The translations under genes were made by a program, and so were the position numbers. Source: Ancylobacter amanitiformis (GTDB taxonomy: Bacteria > Pseudomonadota > Alphaproteobacteria > Rhizobiales > Xanthobacteraceae). From it: a stretch of DNA of 64,000 nucleotides. The DNA lies in assembly GCF_030814815.1 (NCBI RefSeq), contig NZ_JAUSVR010000002.1, positions 372,001 to 436,000 on the forward strand, in the 5' to 3' direction. Of this stretch, positions 7,949 through 17,171 are shown piece by piece; position 1 is the stretch's first letter, and every line of letters starts with the position of its first letter. The notes under the pieces were generated by a model, which did not search any database, was not told the DNA's origin, and was given only the letters and a program-made list of their open reading frames with translations.

Positions 7949-9087
7949 ACGTGGTCGCCCAGCCCCTCGCGCAGCCGCTCGCACGCCCCGCCCCGCCCGC
8001 GCCCTATGGCATGCTGGCCGAGCTGACGCATCGCTGCCCGCTGCAATGCCCCTATTGCTCGAACCCGGTCGACCTCGACCGCCGCACGGTCGAACTCGAT
8101 ACACAGACGTGGCTGCGCGTGTTCTCGGAAGCGGCCAAGCTCGGCGTGCTGCAGGTGCACCTGTCCGGCGGCGAGCCGACCGCGCGGCGCGATCTGGAAT
8201 CGATGATCCGCCACTGCGTCGAGGTGGGCCTCTACACCAACCTCATCACCGCCGGCGTCGGCGTCACGCCGGAGCGGCTGGCGGCGATTTCGGACGCGGG
8301 CGTCGACCATGTGCAGCTCTCCTTCCAGGGGGCGAGCGTCGAGGTGACGGACAAGGTCTCGAATTTTCGCGGCGCGCATGAGAGGAAGCTTGCCGTGGCG
8401 CGCGAGGTGCGCCGGCTCGGCCTGCCGCTCACCATCAATTCCGTGGTGCACCGGGCCAATATCCACCAGATCCCCGATTTCATCCAGCTGGCGCTGGAGC
8501 TTGGCGCGGGGCGCATCGAGATCGCCCATTCGCAATATTATGGCTGGGCTCTGCGCAACCGCGGCGCGCTGATGCCCACGCGCGACCAGGTGTTCTGGGC
8601 GCTCGACGTGGTGGAGGAAGCGCGCGCGCGGCTGAAGGGCCAGCTCACCATCGATGCGGTGGTGCCGGATTATTACGCCAAATATCCCAAGCCCTGCATG
8701 AATGGCTGGGGCCGCCAGTCGCTCAACGTCACGCCGTCCGGCAAGGTGCTGCCCTGCCATGCGGCCGAGACCATTCCCGGCCTCGATTTCTGGAACGTGC
8801 GCGAGCATGGCCTGAGCGACATCTGGCTGAATGCGCCTTCGTTCAACGCCTTTCGCGGCACCGACTGGATGCCCGATCTGTGCAAGAGCTGCGAGCGCAA
8901 GGAGAAGGATTGGGGCGGCTGCCGCTGCCAGGCGATGGCGATTGCCGGCGATGCCGCCGCCACCGACCCCGCCTGCCACAAATCACCGCTGCACGCGCAT
9001 CTGCTCGCCCTCGCCGAGGCTGACGCTGCGGGCGGTGAGGTCGCCTATGACTATCGGCGCTATGTCGTGCCGGACCGGGCGAACTGA
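7945..9087 (+). CDS. pqqE: PqqA peptide cyclase PqqE (radical SAM/SPASM)
   Basis: PqqE forms the carbon-carbon bond between Glu16 and Tyr20 of PqqA. The 380-residue protein has the radical-SAM cluster motif C31-x3-C35-x2-C38 ([10 protein letters not shown]) and the SAM-binding GGEPT motif. A SPASM domain from about residue 250 is rich in cysteines ([32 protein letters not shown]) for the auxiliary iron-sulfur clusters. It closes the pqqABCDE operon; the peptidase genes pqqF/G are not in the window. Confidence 0.96.
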   Translation: MNVVAQPLAQPLARPAPPAPYGMLAELTHRCPLQCPYCSNPVDLDRRTVELDTQTWLRVFSEAAKLGVLQVHLSGGEPTARRDLESMIRHCVEVGLYTNLITAGVGVTPERLAAISDAGVDHVQLSFQGASVEVTDKVSNFRGAHERKLAVAREVRRLGLPLTINSVVHRANIHQIPDFIQLALELGAGRIEIAHSQYYGWALRNRGALMPTRDQVFWALDVVEEARARLKGQLTIDAVVPDYYAKYPKPCMNGWGRQSLNVTPSGKVLPCHAAETIPGLDFWNVREHGLSDIWLNAPSFNAFRGTDWMPDLCKSCERKEKDWGGCRCQAMAIAGDAAATDPACHKSPLHAHLLALAEADAAGGEVAYDYRRYVVPDRAN

Positions 9088-9108
9088 ACCCTTTCAGGAG
9101 TATCGCCC

Positions 9109-9807
9109 ATGCCCCGACTGTTCGCGCGCCGCCCTCTCTCCGGGCTCGCCGCGCTTCTCGTTTCCGCCCTGCTGTCCGGCGCCGCGCTGGCTGCGCCGAC
9201 CGCGACCGAGCTCTTCTTCGATACGCCCTACCTTTCGCAGGTTCCGGCCGGCACGACGCTCGACTACGTCTACAAGCACGTGACGGCCCGACCCGATCTC
9301 GGCGAGAGTTTCGACGAGACGCTGGCGATGAAGGTGGACGCCGCCCCGGACGATGCGGCCGGGCGCATCGCCAATGTGGTGATCCATCGAGGCGACAAGG
9401 AGGGCGAGGCCGGCCCGTTCCCCACGCGCAACGGCAATCCGATCTCGCTCGTGCTGCTGGAGCGCGACGTGAAGGAAATAGCCCTGCTCACCAAGGGCAG
9501 CCCGTTCTACCTGCGCAACCGGCTGCGCGACCATCTTGCCAGCGGCACGGTCGAGCCCGCGCGCTTCTCCTTCGAGGGGCGCGAGGTCGAGGGCTGGAAG
9601 CTGACCATGTCGCCCTTCGCGCAGGATCCAAACAAGGACAAGCTGCTGGAACTGGCCGATCGACGCTATGAGTTCATCTATTCCGAGGCCGTGCCGGGTG
9701 GGCTCTACGCGATCCGCGTCATCACGCCCGCCAAGGACGGGGCGGCCAACCTCATCGAGACCAGCCTGACTCTGACCGGTGCGAGCGCGCCGACGGCCAC
9801 GAAATAA
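9109..9807 (+). CDS. Exported protein of unknown function downstream of pqqE
   Basis: I do not recognise a named family. The 232-residue protein begins with a clear signal peptide (basic residues, a hydrophobic core, cleavage probably after ALA near residue 28), so it is periplasmic. The mature part is mostly beta-like with charged loops and has no cysteine and no catalytic motif I can identify. An AGGAG ribosome-binding site precedes the ATG, only 21 bp after pqqE, so it probably rides on the pqq transcript. Its place between pqq genes and a quinoprotein-associated carrier suggests a role with a periplasmic PQQ dehydrogenase; this is inference. Confidence 0.7.
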   Translation: MPRLFARRPLSGLAALLVSALLSGAALAAPTATELFFDTPYLSQVPAGTTLDYVYKHVTARPDLGESFDETLAMKVDAAPDDAAGRIANVVIHRGDKEGEAGPFPTRNGNPISLVLLERDVKEIALLTKGSPFYLRNRLRDHLASGTVEPARFSFEGREVEGWKLTMSPFAQDPNKDKLLELADRRYEFIYSEAVPGGLYAIRVITPAKDGAANLIETSLTLTGASAPTATK

Positions 9808-9851
9808 GCGCCGATAAAAACACGCCGAACAGGCGACCCGAGGAGAAAGCC

Positions 9852-10343
9852 ATGTCCATCAACGCCAGCAGGATCGCCCGCGGCGGCGCCCATTTGCTGC
9901 TGACTATCCCGCTGCTCGCCGCGTCCCTGCTCGTGCCCGTCATTCCCGGCGTCGCACACGCGCAGGACGCCAGTCCGCCGGCCACGTCGGGCGCGGCCTC
10001 GACCCTGGCGCCGGTGGCGGCCGGCGCGAGCAAGCCGGCCCCTTCCGTGTCCGGCGCCGGCCTCATCAATGACTATCCCACGGTGGCGCGGGCGGATTAC
10101 GTGTTCGGCTGCATGGCGGCAAATGGCCAGTCGCGGCAATCGCTGGAGAAATGCTCCTGCTCGATCGACACGATCGCGACCATCCTGCCTTACGAGAAAT
10201 ATGTCGAGGCCGAGACCATCCTCAGCGTCGGGCAGGTGGCTGGCCAGCAGGCGGAGGTGTTCCGCTCCACCGCCATGTTCCGCGACATCGTCGCCGATCT
10301 GCGCCGCGCGCAGGCCGAGGCCGAGATCACCTGCTTCTACTGA
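9852..10343 (+). CDS. Exported cysteine-containing protein of unknown function
   Basis: A 163-residue protein with a signal peptide (hydrophobic core to about residue 37, ending AHA) and a low-complexity Ala/Pro/Ser linker to about residue 70. A compact C-terminal domain follows with four cysteines (FGCMAANG, EKCSCSID and a terminal CFY). The pattern fits small periplasmic proteins seen near PQQ/methanol dehydrogenase genes, but I cannot give it a name. The disulfide-type cysteines fit the periplasm. A GAGGAG ribosome-binding site precedes the ATG, and the gene follows the previous one by 44 bp in the same direction. Confidence 0.7.
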   Translation: MSINASRIARGGAHLLLTIPLLAASLLVPVIPGVAHAQDASPPATSGAASTLAPVAAGASKPAPSVSGAGLINDYPTVARADYVFGCMAANGQSRQSLEKCSCSIDTIATILPYEKYVEAETILSVGQVAGQQAEVFRSTAMFRDIVADLRRAQAEAEITCFY

Positions 10344-10362
10344 GGCATTATCATCTGGCATT

Positions 10363-10394
10363 ATCCCGGACGGCCCGCAGGGCCGATCCGGGAT
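10363..10394. repeat. Dispersed palindrome, ATCCCGG family
   Basis: A hairpin-forming palindrome (ATCCCGGA c GGCCC gca GGGCC ga TCCGGGAT) sits between convergent genes. Related copies occur at 38611-38724 and 58856-58943. It may also end transcription from both sides, although no T-run follows. Confidence 0.65.
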
Positions 10395-10424
10395 CGCTGA
10401 CCGGGAGAGGGCGCCGCGCGGGGC

Positions 10425-11246
10425 TCACCCGGCCGGCTTCAGGTCGCCCTCGAAGCGGCGCCCGTCCGTGTCGGCGGCGTCGACATGGATTTCCTTGCCG
10501 CTGGGCTCATAGGAAAACTGGATCGCCGGATCCTCGCTGAGCGAGATGCCGCCTTCCATCGAGAATACCAGTTCGTCGCCCTGCTTGACCTCGATCGCGT
10601 CGACGAACTTGGCCGGGATGTAGAGCCGGGTGATCTGGTCCATCTGCAGCCCCGAATAATTCGGGTGGCGGATCATGAGCTGCAGCTGCGAGACGCGGTT
10701 CGCCTTGGTGGCATCCCCCATCTGCCCGTCCTTGACCAGGCGCAGCTTCATCTGGCCGATGCTCTTCAGCGCGGCCTCCTCGTCCTTCATCGCGGGCGCC
10801 GAGCAGCCGCCGGAGGCCTTCACGAAGCGCTCGCCCATATGCAGTTCGCCGTCGCTCAGTTCGGCGATGGCGCGGATATAGCTGTAGCTGTTGACCCGCA
10901 GCCGGGTGCCGAGCGTCAGGTCGTGACGCGCGCCGCCGAAGGTGAAGGTGGCCGCGACCGGGGCGGGATTCTCGTCGACGATGAGGGTCAGCTTCTTCAC
11001 CGTGCGGCTATCGCCCGCCGGCAGCGCCACCTCCACCGTGATGGGCACCAACGCGGCGTCTTCGGCGCGGACCGGGGCGGTGAGCTGGACGAGCGGACTG
11101 CCGTCATGGATCGCCCGCTCGCCGAAAACATCGGGCTTGAGGCTGTTCCAGGTGGCGTCGGCGCCGGCGTCCTGTGCCGCGGCGGCGGAAACCGCCAGCG
11201 CGGAGAACAGGGCGACCGCGAGCAAAAGGCGGATGCGGTGTAGCAT
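10425..11246 (-). CDS. Quinoprotein dehydrogenase-associated SoxYZ-like carrier protein
   Basis: A 273-residue periplasmic protein that fuses a SoxY-like half and a SoxZ-like half, a family found next to PQQ-dependent alcohol dehydrogenases. A signal peptide covers about residues 1-23 (ending AAA-Q). The SoxY-like part runs to about residue 160 and contains SGGCSAP, whose single cysteine resembles the SoxY carrier arm but is internal. The SoxZ-like part includes RHPNYSGLQMDQ and a terminal immunoglobulin-like strand set. The start was moved in from 11264 because GGGAGG lies just before the inner ATG. Its exact chemistry is unknown; attachment of a small group to the cysteine is inferred from SoxYZ. 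Confidence 0.85.
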   Translation of the reverse strand: MLHRIRLLLAVALFSALAVSAAAAQDAGADATWNSLKPDVFGERAIHDGSPLVQLTAPVRAEDAALVPITVEVALPAGDSRTVKKLTLIVDENPAPVAATFTFGGARHDLTLGTRLRVNSYSYIRAIAELSDGELHMGERFVKASGGCSAPAMKDEEAALKSIGQMKLRLVKDGQMGDATKANRVSQLQLMIRHPNYSGLQMDQITRLYIPAKFVDAIEVKQGDELVFSMEGGISLSEDPAIQFSYEPSGKEIHVDAADTDGRRFEGDLKPAG

Positions 11247-11491
11247 GAAACCTCCCACGAGCACGCCGGATCGTTGCTCGTCCGGCGATTGTCTCCATCA
11301 TACACCCTGCCGAAGTGAAATTGCAGGCACGAAGGCGCGAGGCGGCTTCCTTTGCGTGAGCGCATCATTCCCCAGGCGGGAGGCCTCGCCAAAGGCATTA
11401 GGGCAATCACACTGTCATTGGCGCGGTCTAGGATGCTATCCTGCGGTTGCCCGTACCGGGCGGCGATACTATCAGGCGGAAACGGAGCGTC

Positions 11492-12655
11492 ATGTCGACC
11501 GAGACCACCTCAACGCCATCCCCGCCCGATTCCGAGGCTCCCGAGGCGGTTGCCGCGGCCCCGCTTCGGCCTGCCGTTCATCCCGCGACCGAGGCCGCGA
11601 GCGCCGGGCCGGCCGGTGACGAGGACGCGGCGCCGTCCGCACGGGCCCCGGTGCTGATCGACCTCGCCCTGCAGGGCGGCGGCTCGCATGGTGCCTTCAC
11701 CTGGGGCGTGCTCGACCGCTTCCTCGAAGAGCCCTGGCTGAAGATCGACGGCGTCTCCGGCACCTCGGCGGGCGCGATGAACGCGGCGGTGATGAGCTTC
11801 GGCTTCGCCAAGGGCGGGCCGGAGGGCGCGCGCGCGGCGCTGGCCAATTTCTGGGCCAAAGTGTCGGAGGCGGCGCGTTTCAGCCCGTTCCAGCGCGGCC
11901 CGATGGACAAGTTGCTGGGGCGCTGGACGCTCGACAATTCGCCCCTCTTCGTCGCCATGGACCTGATGTCGCGGCTGGTCTCGCCCTACGATCTCAACCC
12001 CGGCGGCGGCAATCCGCTGCGGGCGATCCTGGAGGAACTGATCGACTTCGACCTCGTGAAGGTCTCGCCGATCAAGCTGTTCATCACCGCCACCAGCGTG
12101 CGCACCGGGCGCGGCAAGGTGTTCCGCAATGCCGACCTGTCACCGGACGTGCTGCTCGCCTCGGCCTGCCTGCCCACCATGTTCCAGGCGGTGGAGATCG
12201 ACGGCGAACCCTATTGGGACGGCGGCTATTCCGGCAACCCGACCATGACGCCGCTGGTGCGGGAACTGGATTCCGACGACACGATCCTCATCCCGATCAA
12301 TCCGGTGGAGCGCGAGGGCACGCCCAGCAATGCCCGCGAGATTCTCAACCGGCTGAACGAGGTATCCTTCAACGCCGTTCTGCTGAAAGAACTGCGCATG
12401 ATGGCGCTGATGCGCAAGGTTGCCGATCCCGGCAATAGCGAGGGCGCGCTATGGGCCAAGATGCGCATCCACATGGTGCCCAACAACGTCATGGGAACGC
12501 TTGGTTATTCGTCCAAGCTCAATGCCGAGTGGGAATTTCTCAGCATGCTGCGCGATGAGGGCCGCGCCTCGGCTCAGGCCTTTCTCGACGAGCATGGCGC
12601 CGATCTCGGCAAGCGTTCCACGCTCGACATCGATCAGCTTCTCGACGGCGTCTGA
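11492..12655 (+). CDS. Patatin-like phospholipase family protein
   Basis: Probable serine lipid acyl hydrolase of 387 residues. After a disordered Pro/Ala-rich N-terminus (to about residue 50) the patatin core shows the oxyanion motif QGGGSHG, the nucleophile elbow GTSAG and the DGGYSGNP motif with the catalytic aspartate. No signal peptide is visible, so it is likely cytoplasmic. The start follows a GGAG ribosome-binding site; an upstream in-frame ATG at 11447 lacks one. A GntP transporter gene begins 22 bp downstream, so the two may be co-transcribed, but a shared role is not obvious. Confidence 0.87.
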   Translation: MSTETTSTPSPPDSEAPEAVAAAPLRPAVHPATEAASAGPAGDEDAAPSARAPVLIDLALQGGGSHGAFTWGVLDRFLEEPWLKIDGVSGTSAGAMNAAVMSFGFAKGGPEGARAALANFWAKVSEAARFSPFQRGPMDKLLGRWTLDNSPLFVAMDLMSRLVSPYDLNPGGGNPLRAILEELIDFDLVKVSPIKLFITATSVRTGRGKVFRNADLSPDVLLASACLPTMFQAVEIDGEPYWDGGYSGNPTMTPLVRELDSDDTILIPINPVEREGTPSNAREILNRLNEVSFNAVLLKELRMMALMRKVADPGNSEGALWAKMRIHMVPNNVMGTLGYSSKLNAEWEFLSMLRDEGRASAQAFLDEHGADLGKRSTLDIDQLLDGV

Positions 12656-12676
12656 CGCCGCGCTTCTGGGGGAAGA

Positions 12677-14134
12677 ATGGGTCTCATCGGCATTCTGGTC
12701 GGCCTCGGCCTGCTCGTCGCACTCGCTTTCCGCGGCTGGAGCGTGCTGCTCCTCGCGCCCGTCGCCGCGCTCATTGCCGCCGCTTTCGCGGGCGAGCCGC
12801 TGCTGGCGCACTGGACGCAGACCTTCATGGGCAGCGGCGCGCGCTTCATCGCGCAGTTCTTCCCGCTGTTCCTGCTCGGCGCGCTGTTCGGCAAGATCAT
12901 GGACGACAGCGGCTCGGTGACGTCGATCGCCGAGTTCATGACCGAGAAGCTCGGCACAAGGCGGGCGATGCTGGCGGTGGTGCTGGCCGGCGCCTTCGTC
13001 ACCTATGGCGGCGTGAGCCTGTTCGTCGCCTTCTTCGTGCTGGCGCCGATGGGCATCGCGCTGTTCCGTCAGGCCGGCATTCCGCGCCGGCTGATGCCCG
13101 CCGCCATCGCGCTCGGCACCTCCACCTTCACCATGTCGGCGCTGCCCGGCACGCCCTCGATCCAGAACGCCATCCCCATGCCGTTCTTCGGCACCACGCC
13201 CTTCGCCGCGCCCGGGCTCGGCATCATCGCCTCGGTCATCATGCTCGCCTTCGGCCTGTGGTGGCTCGGGCGCGCGGAAGGCCGGGCGCGGCTGGCCGGG
13301 GAGGGCTTCGGTCCGGCGGACGCCACCGCGCCGGTGGATGCCGCCGCCGAGGACCCGATCATCCGCGAGCGGGCCACCACCGCGCATGAATTCGACCCGG
13401 CCGAGATCCATAACGGCGTGCATGCCTATACCAAGCCGTCCTTCGGGCTCGCCGCGCTGCCGCTCGTGGTGGTCGTCGTCGTCAACCTGCTGATGTCGCT
13501 CGTCATCCTGCCGCAGATGGATGTCGCCTTCCTCGCCGAGCCGCGCTGGGGCGGGACGAGCCTCTCCGCGGTCGGCGGCGTGTGGTCGGTAGTGGTGGCG
13601 CTGACGGCGGCGATTCTCGTCGCGCTGGCGATCAACTGGCGCCGCCTGCCGGGCCTGCGCGCCACGCTGGATGCCGGCGCCAACGCTTCGGTTCTGCCGG
13701 TGTTCAGCGTCGCCAGCCTGGTCGGCTTCGGCGCGGTGGTCGCGGCGCTGCCGGCGTTCGAGCTGGTGCGCGAATGGGTGCTCGGCATCGAGGGCGGCCC
13801 GCTGGTCTCGCTCGCCATCGCCACCAATGTGCTGGCCGCGCTCACCGGCTCGGCCTCGGGCGGCCTCACCATCGCGCTCGACGCCCTGGGCCCGACCTAC
13901 ATGAAGCTTGCCGCCGAGATCGGCCTTGACCCGGCGCTGCTGCACCGCGTGGCGGTGATCGGCTCGGGCACGCTGGACAGCCTGCCTCATAACGGCGCGG
14001 TGGTGACTTTGCTCGCGGTCTGCGGCACAACGCATCGCGAGAGCTATCTCGACATCGTCATGGTCGGCATCGTGGGCGCCATCGTCGCCTTGGTCGCGGT
14101 CATCCTGCTCGGCTCGTTCGTCGGGTCGTTCTGA
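12677..14134 (+). CDS. GntP-family permease
   Basis: An integral membrane protein of 485 residues with about 12-14 hydrophobic segments. It resembles the GntP/citrate-type proton symporters, including FAGEPLLAHW, the LFGKIMDDSGS stretch, the GGVSLFVAFFVLAPM segment, and repeated small-residue helices near the end (TGSASGGLTIAL and SGTLDSLPHNGAV). A hydrophilic loop lies at about 205-255. The substrate is probably a hydroxy- or carboxylic acid such as gluconate, but cannot be fixed. It starts 22 bp after the patatin-like gene and is followed 31 bp later by a GltS-type carrier. Confidence 0.82.
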   Translation: MGLIGILVGLGLLVALAFRGWSVLLLAPVAALIAAAFAGEPLLAHWTQTFMGSGARFIAQFFPLFLLGALFGKIMDDSGSVTSIAEFMTEKLGTRRAMLAVVLAGAFVTYGGVSLFVAFFVLAPMGIALFRQAGIPRRLMPAAIALGTSTFTMSALPGTPSIQNAIPMPFFGTTPFAAPGLGIIASVIMLAFGLWWLGRAEGRARLAGEGFGPADATAPVDAAAEDPIIRERATTAHEFDPAEIHNGVHAYTKPSFGLAALPLVVVVVVNLLMSLVILPQMDVAFLAEPRWGGTSLSAVGGVWSVVVALTAAILVALAINWRRLPGLRATLDAGANASVLPVFSVASLVGFGAVVAALPAFELVREWVLGIEGGPLVSLAIATNVLAALTGSASGGLTIALDALGPTYMKLAAEIGLDPALLHRVAVIGSGTLDSLPHNGAVVTLLAVCGTTHRESYLDIVMVGIVGAIVALVAVILLGSFVGSF

Positions 14135-14164
14135 CCTGACGAGCGCAGCGCCTAGGGGGAGACG

Positions 14165-15370
14165 ATGACGACGCTTGAGACGCCGGGCTTTCTGACCTTC
14201 ACCATCGCCATCGTGGTGTTCTTCGCGGGCGTGGCCATCAACCGGGCGATTCCCCCGCTCAAGGCCTGGAACATTCCCGAGGCGGTGACGGGCGGCCTGC
14301 TGATGGCGCTGGCGACGTTCCTCGCCTACCGCTTCCTCGATGTCGAAATCCGCTTCGCGCTCGAAGCGCGCGACATGCTGCTGCTCTATTTCTTCACCGG
14401 CATCGGCCTCAACGCCAAGCTCGACGACCTCATCACCGGCGGCCGGCCGCTTCTGGTTCTGCTGATCCTGACCGTCGTCTTCCTGGTGCTGCAGAACCTG
14501 ATCGCCGCCGGCAGCGTCGCGGCTCTGGGCCTTCCGGAGGGGCTCACCGTGTTCCTCGGCTCGGCATCGCTGATCGGCGGGCACGGCACCACCATCGCGT
14601 GGGCGCCGCTGATCACCGAGCGCTTCAACATCGCCAACGCCATGGAAGTCGGCATCGCCACCGCCACGCTGGGCCTCGTGGTGGCCAGCCTCGTCGGCGG
14701 GCCGATCGCCCGCCACCTGATCTCGCGCCATGACCTGCACGGGCCGAAGACGGGCGTCGACGTGATCGGCCTGCCGGAGAAGAGCGAGCATGGCGTGCGC
14801 GACGATGTCAGCCATGTCAGCCTGCTGCGCACCGTGCTGGTGCTGAACGTGGCCATCCTGATCGGCTTCTTCGTCGATGAACTGCTGGATGAGGTGGCGC
14901 TCAAGCTGCCGCTCTTCGTGGTCTGCCTTCTGGTCGCCATCGTGATGACCAATACCGTGCCGCGCCTGCTGCCGAACCTGGTGTGGCCGACGCGCACCCG
15001 CGCGCTGGCGCTGGTGTCCGACTGCTCGCTCAACGTGTTCCTGTCGATGTCGCTGATGAGCATGCAGCTGTGGACGCTGGGCGGGCTCGGGCCGGCGCTG
15101 ATGCTGGTGCTCGGCCTGCAGACGCTGGCGGCGGTTCTCTACATCGTGTTCATCGTCTTCCCGGCCATGGGCCGGAATTACGAGGCGGCGGTGCTGGCGG
15201 CGGGCTTCACCGGCATCAGCCTGGGGGCGACGCCGACCGCCATCGCCAACATGACGGCCGTGACCAAGACGCACGGCGCGGCGCCGCGCGCCTTCATCAT
15301 TCTGCCGCTGGTCTCGGCCTTCTTCATCGACATCGTCAATGCGGCCGTCATCGGCTATCTCGCCAGCTGA
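14165..15370 (+). CDS. gltS: Sodium/glutamate symporter GltS family
   Basis: Na+-coupled glutamate carrier of 401 residues with about 10-12 membrane helices. It shows the two inverted pore-loop regions typical of GltS: GSASLIGGHGTTIAW in the first half and the GFTGISLGATPTAIANM stretch in the second, with the conserved NLIAAG-type helices. An AGGGGGAGACG ribosome-binding site precedes the ATG. It may be co-transcribed with the GntP gene upstream. Specificity for glutamate is by family, not shown here. Confidence 0.88.
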   Translation: MTTLETPGFLTFTIAIVVFFAGVAINRAIPPLKAWNIPEAVTGGLLMALATFLAYRFLDVEIRFALEARDMLLLYFFTGIGLNAKLDDLITGGRPLLVLLILTVVFLVLQNLIAAGSVAALGLPEGLTVFLGSASLIGGHGTTIAWAPLITERFNIANAMEVGIATATLGLVVASLVGGPIARHLISRHDLHGPKTGVDVIGLPEKSEHGVRDDVSHVSLLRTVLVLNVAILIGFFVDELLDEVALKLPLFVVCLLVAIVMTNTVPRLLPNLVWPTRTRALALVSDCSLNVFLSMSLMSMQLWTLGGLGPALMLVLGLQTLAAVLYIVFIVFPAMGRNYEAAVLAAGFTGISLGATPTAIANMTAVTKTHGAAPRAFIILPLVSAFFIDIVNAAVIGYLAS

Positions 15371-15426
15371 TCGCCGATTCGTTCGGGAACGGCGTTTGTT
15401 CACGGCCGTTATTCAAGGACCTGCCG

Positions 15427-15783
15427 ATGCTCTCACGACGCTCGCTCTTCCGGAGCCTCATCGCCGCCGCGCTGACCGTGCCGGCGGGTGCGGCCCTCAT
15501 TGCCGCGGCCGATGCGCAAGGGGCCCCGCCGCCCCCGCCCGGCGCGCGCCCGGCCGGCCCCCCTGGCCCGCCGCCCCGGCCGCAGCGCGAGCCGCGCCCG
15601 GCTCCGCGCCGGGGCTACACCTGGATTCCCGGGCACTGGAACTGGACCGGCCGCCACGGCTGGAACTGGCTCCCCGGCCATTGGGAGGAAAACCGCCGCG
15701 GCTTCACCTATGCCGGCCCGCGCTGGGTGCTGCGTCGCGGCCAGTGGATCTACGAGCCGGGCCGCTGGGTCCGCAGCTGGTAA
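15427..15783 (+). CDS. YXWGXW-motif exported protein
   Basis: A small 118-residue protein with a signal peptide (residues 1-30, ADA cleavage), a proline/arginine-rich linker (about 31-61), and aromatic repeats of the YXWGXW/BcpO type. Three near-repeats are visible: YTWIPGHWNW, NWLPGHWEE and a PRWVLRRGQWIYEPGRW segment. This family is common in proteobacteria, lies in the periplasm or outer membrane and has no proven function. The start at the ATG after CCTGCCG is the one that gives a proper signal peptide. Confidence 0.8.
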   Translation: MLSRRSLFRSLIAAALTVPAGAALIAAADAQGAPPPPPGARPAGPPGPPPRPQREPRPAPRRGYTWIPGHWNWTGRHGWNWLPGHWEENRRGFTYAGPRWVLRRGQWIYEPGRWVRSW

Positions 15784-15824
15784 CGGCGCGTCTCGCGCGC
15801 ACGGCGATCGACCCGCCGCCGTCC

Positions 15825-15930
15825 TAGAGCTTTTCCGGTGAATTCCGGTTCACTGGAAAAGCTCTAGTTTATTGTTCTGACGCATTTTCTTCACGCGAAC
15901 CGGAATCCACGTCGCTCGAAAATGCCCTAG
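15825..15930. repeat. Rhizobiales-type intergenic mosaic repeat (CTAGAGC family)
   Basis: Two adjoining modules. The first is a long palindrome from CTAGAGCTTTTCC to GGAAAAGCTCTAG (19-bp arms, one mismatch). The second runs from GACGCATTTTCTTCACGCG to GAAAATGCCCTAG, a sequence I know as a widespread intergenic element in Rhizobiales. The element reaches into the next gene: its terminal CTAG supplies the stop codon of the minus-strand hydrolase. Confidence 0.75.
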
Positions 15931-17171
15931 TCGGCGGCGGGATTTTCCACCGTCTCGCTGACCGAGCGGCCGAGCTGCTGGACCTGGCTCTGGTAGGTGT
16001 TGCGCGTCGCCGGATCGACCACCGCGATCGGTGCGCTGATGACGAGGCCGGCGGCGCTGCCCACCGTCTGGCCAACGCCCATGGCGGCGACGCCGATGCG
16101 GTCGCCCAGGCTCACGTCGGAATCCGTCACCGTCTGCCCGTTCACCAGCCGCTGGCCGATCGCCTTCACCACTTCGGGGGAGGCGGCGAAACGGCCATGG
16201 TTGAGCGCGTCGTCGCCGCTGCGCAGGGCGGTGAGGTCGATCACCACGATGCCGGTCTTCTCCAGTTCCGCGTAGAAGTGCTGCGCATCCACGAGGCCGA
16301 GCCGGTCGACGCCGCCGGAAATGCGCCGCGAGAGCTGCAGCGCGCGGTCATCCTGCGAGACGAACAGCGTGAAACGCGCCTTGGGGCTGTTCAGCGAGCG
16401 CCATTGCGAGGCGAACACGTCCACGTCGACATCGGGCGCCGCGAGAATGACGTTGCTGATCTTCGCCGGCAGTTTTCCCCGGCGGATCGCCATCTGCCGC
16501 AGCCCTTCCATGGCGAGCCAGGCGCCCATGGAGTGCGCCATGATGATGACGTCGTTGACCCGGGGGTCGCTCGCCACCTGCCAGACGGTTTCCTCGAAGG
16601 CATCGCGCGAGAAGATCGTGCTCTCGCGATCGAACAGATAATCGAACACCCGGGCGCGCGAGGGCCAGGTGAACAGCACCGGCGCCGCGTCCGAGCGTGA
16701 ATCATGGGTGATCTGGGCGAAGCGGTAGACCGCGTCCTCGAAGCGGTTGTTGAAGCCGTGCACGAAGATCAGCACGCGGCGGCTGGGCGGCAGATTCTGG
16801 TCCAGCCAGTTCTTGGCCGCCTTGGTGCCGTCCAGCGGCTTCACCGCGAGTGTGGCGAAATCGGTCTGCGGATTGGAGGGCAGGCTGCGCGGCCACTGCA
16901 CCTGCCCGATCTGGCGCCGGTCATCGGGCGGAATCGAGACGGTGAAGGCGGTCAGCGACACTTTCGGGTTGCGCTCGCCGGTGAACAGCACGTTCGGATC
17001 GGTCGAGGGCGCCCGCGTGGTCGCGACCAGCATGTTGACTTCGGTCGCATCGGTGGCCGTCTGCGCCACCGGGCCAAGCACGCCCGTCGGCCGGCTGGCA
17101 CAGGCCGCGATCAGCGTGCCGAGAAGGAGGAGGGCGCAAAGGCCGGCGCGACGTCCGGCAAAGGCTCCCAT
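15927..17171 (-). CDS. Alpha/beta-hydrolase lipoprotein (DUF900 family)
   Basis: A 414-residue putative outer- or inner-membrane-anchored hydrolase. The N-terminus has a lipoprotein signal with lipobox IAAC at about residue 24. The alpha/beta core shows the oxyanion segment FVHGFNN and the nucleophile elbow AHSMG, and a later aspartate and histidine (as in LVDAQHFY) may complete the triad. The tail of about 90 residues contains a glycine-rich hydrophobic stretch (GVAAMGVGQTVGSAAG). I chose the inner ATG because it gives a clean lipoprotein signal; a GTG at 17270 with a GAGGT upstream is the alternative and would add 33 residues. Substrate is unknown. Confidence 0.82.
   Translation of the reverse strand: MGAFAGRRAGLCALLLLGTLIAACASRPTGVLGPVAQTATDATEVNMLVATTRAPSTDPNVLFTGERNPKVSLTAFTVSIPPDDRRQIGQVQWPRSLPSNPQTDFATLAVKPLDGTKAAKNWLDQNLPPSRRVLIFVHGFNNRFEDAVYRFAQITHDSRSDAAPVLFTWPSRARVFDYLFDRESTIFSRDAFEETVWQVASDPRVNDVIIMAHSMGAWLAMEGLRQMAIRRGKLPAKISNVILAAPDVDVDVFASQWRSLNSPKARFTLFVSQDDRALQLSRRISGGVDRLGLVDAQHFYAELEKTGIVVIDLTALRSGDDALNHGRFAASPEVVKAIGQRLVNGQTVTDSDVSLGDRIGVAAMGVGQTVGSAAGLVISAPIAVVDPATRNTYQSQVQQLGRSVSETVENPAAD

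Noticed and set aside
12449-15403. 984-residue open frame on the minus strand
   Set aside because: It is antisense to two clear transporter genes (GntP and GltS types), has a low-complexity His/Arg/Asp-rich composition typical of GC-rich shadow frames, and no family similarity.
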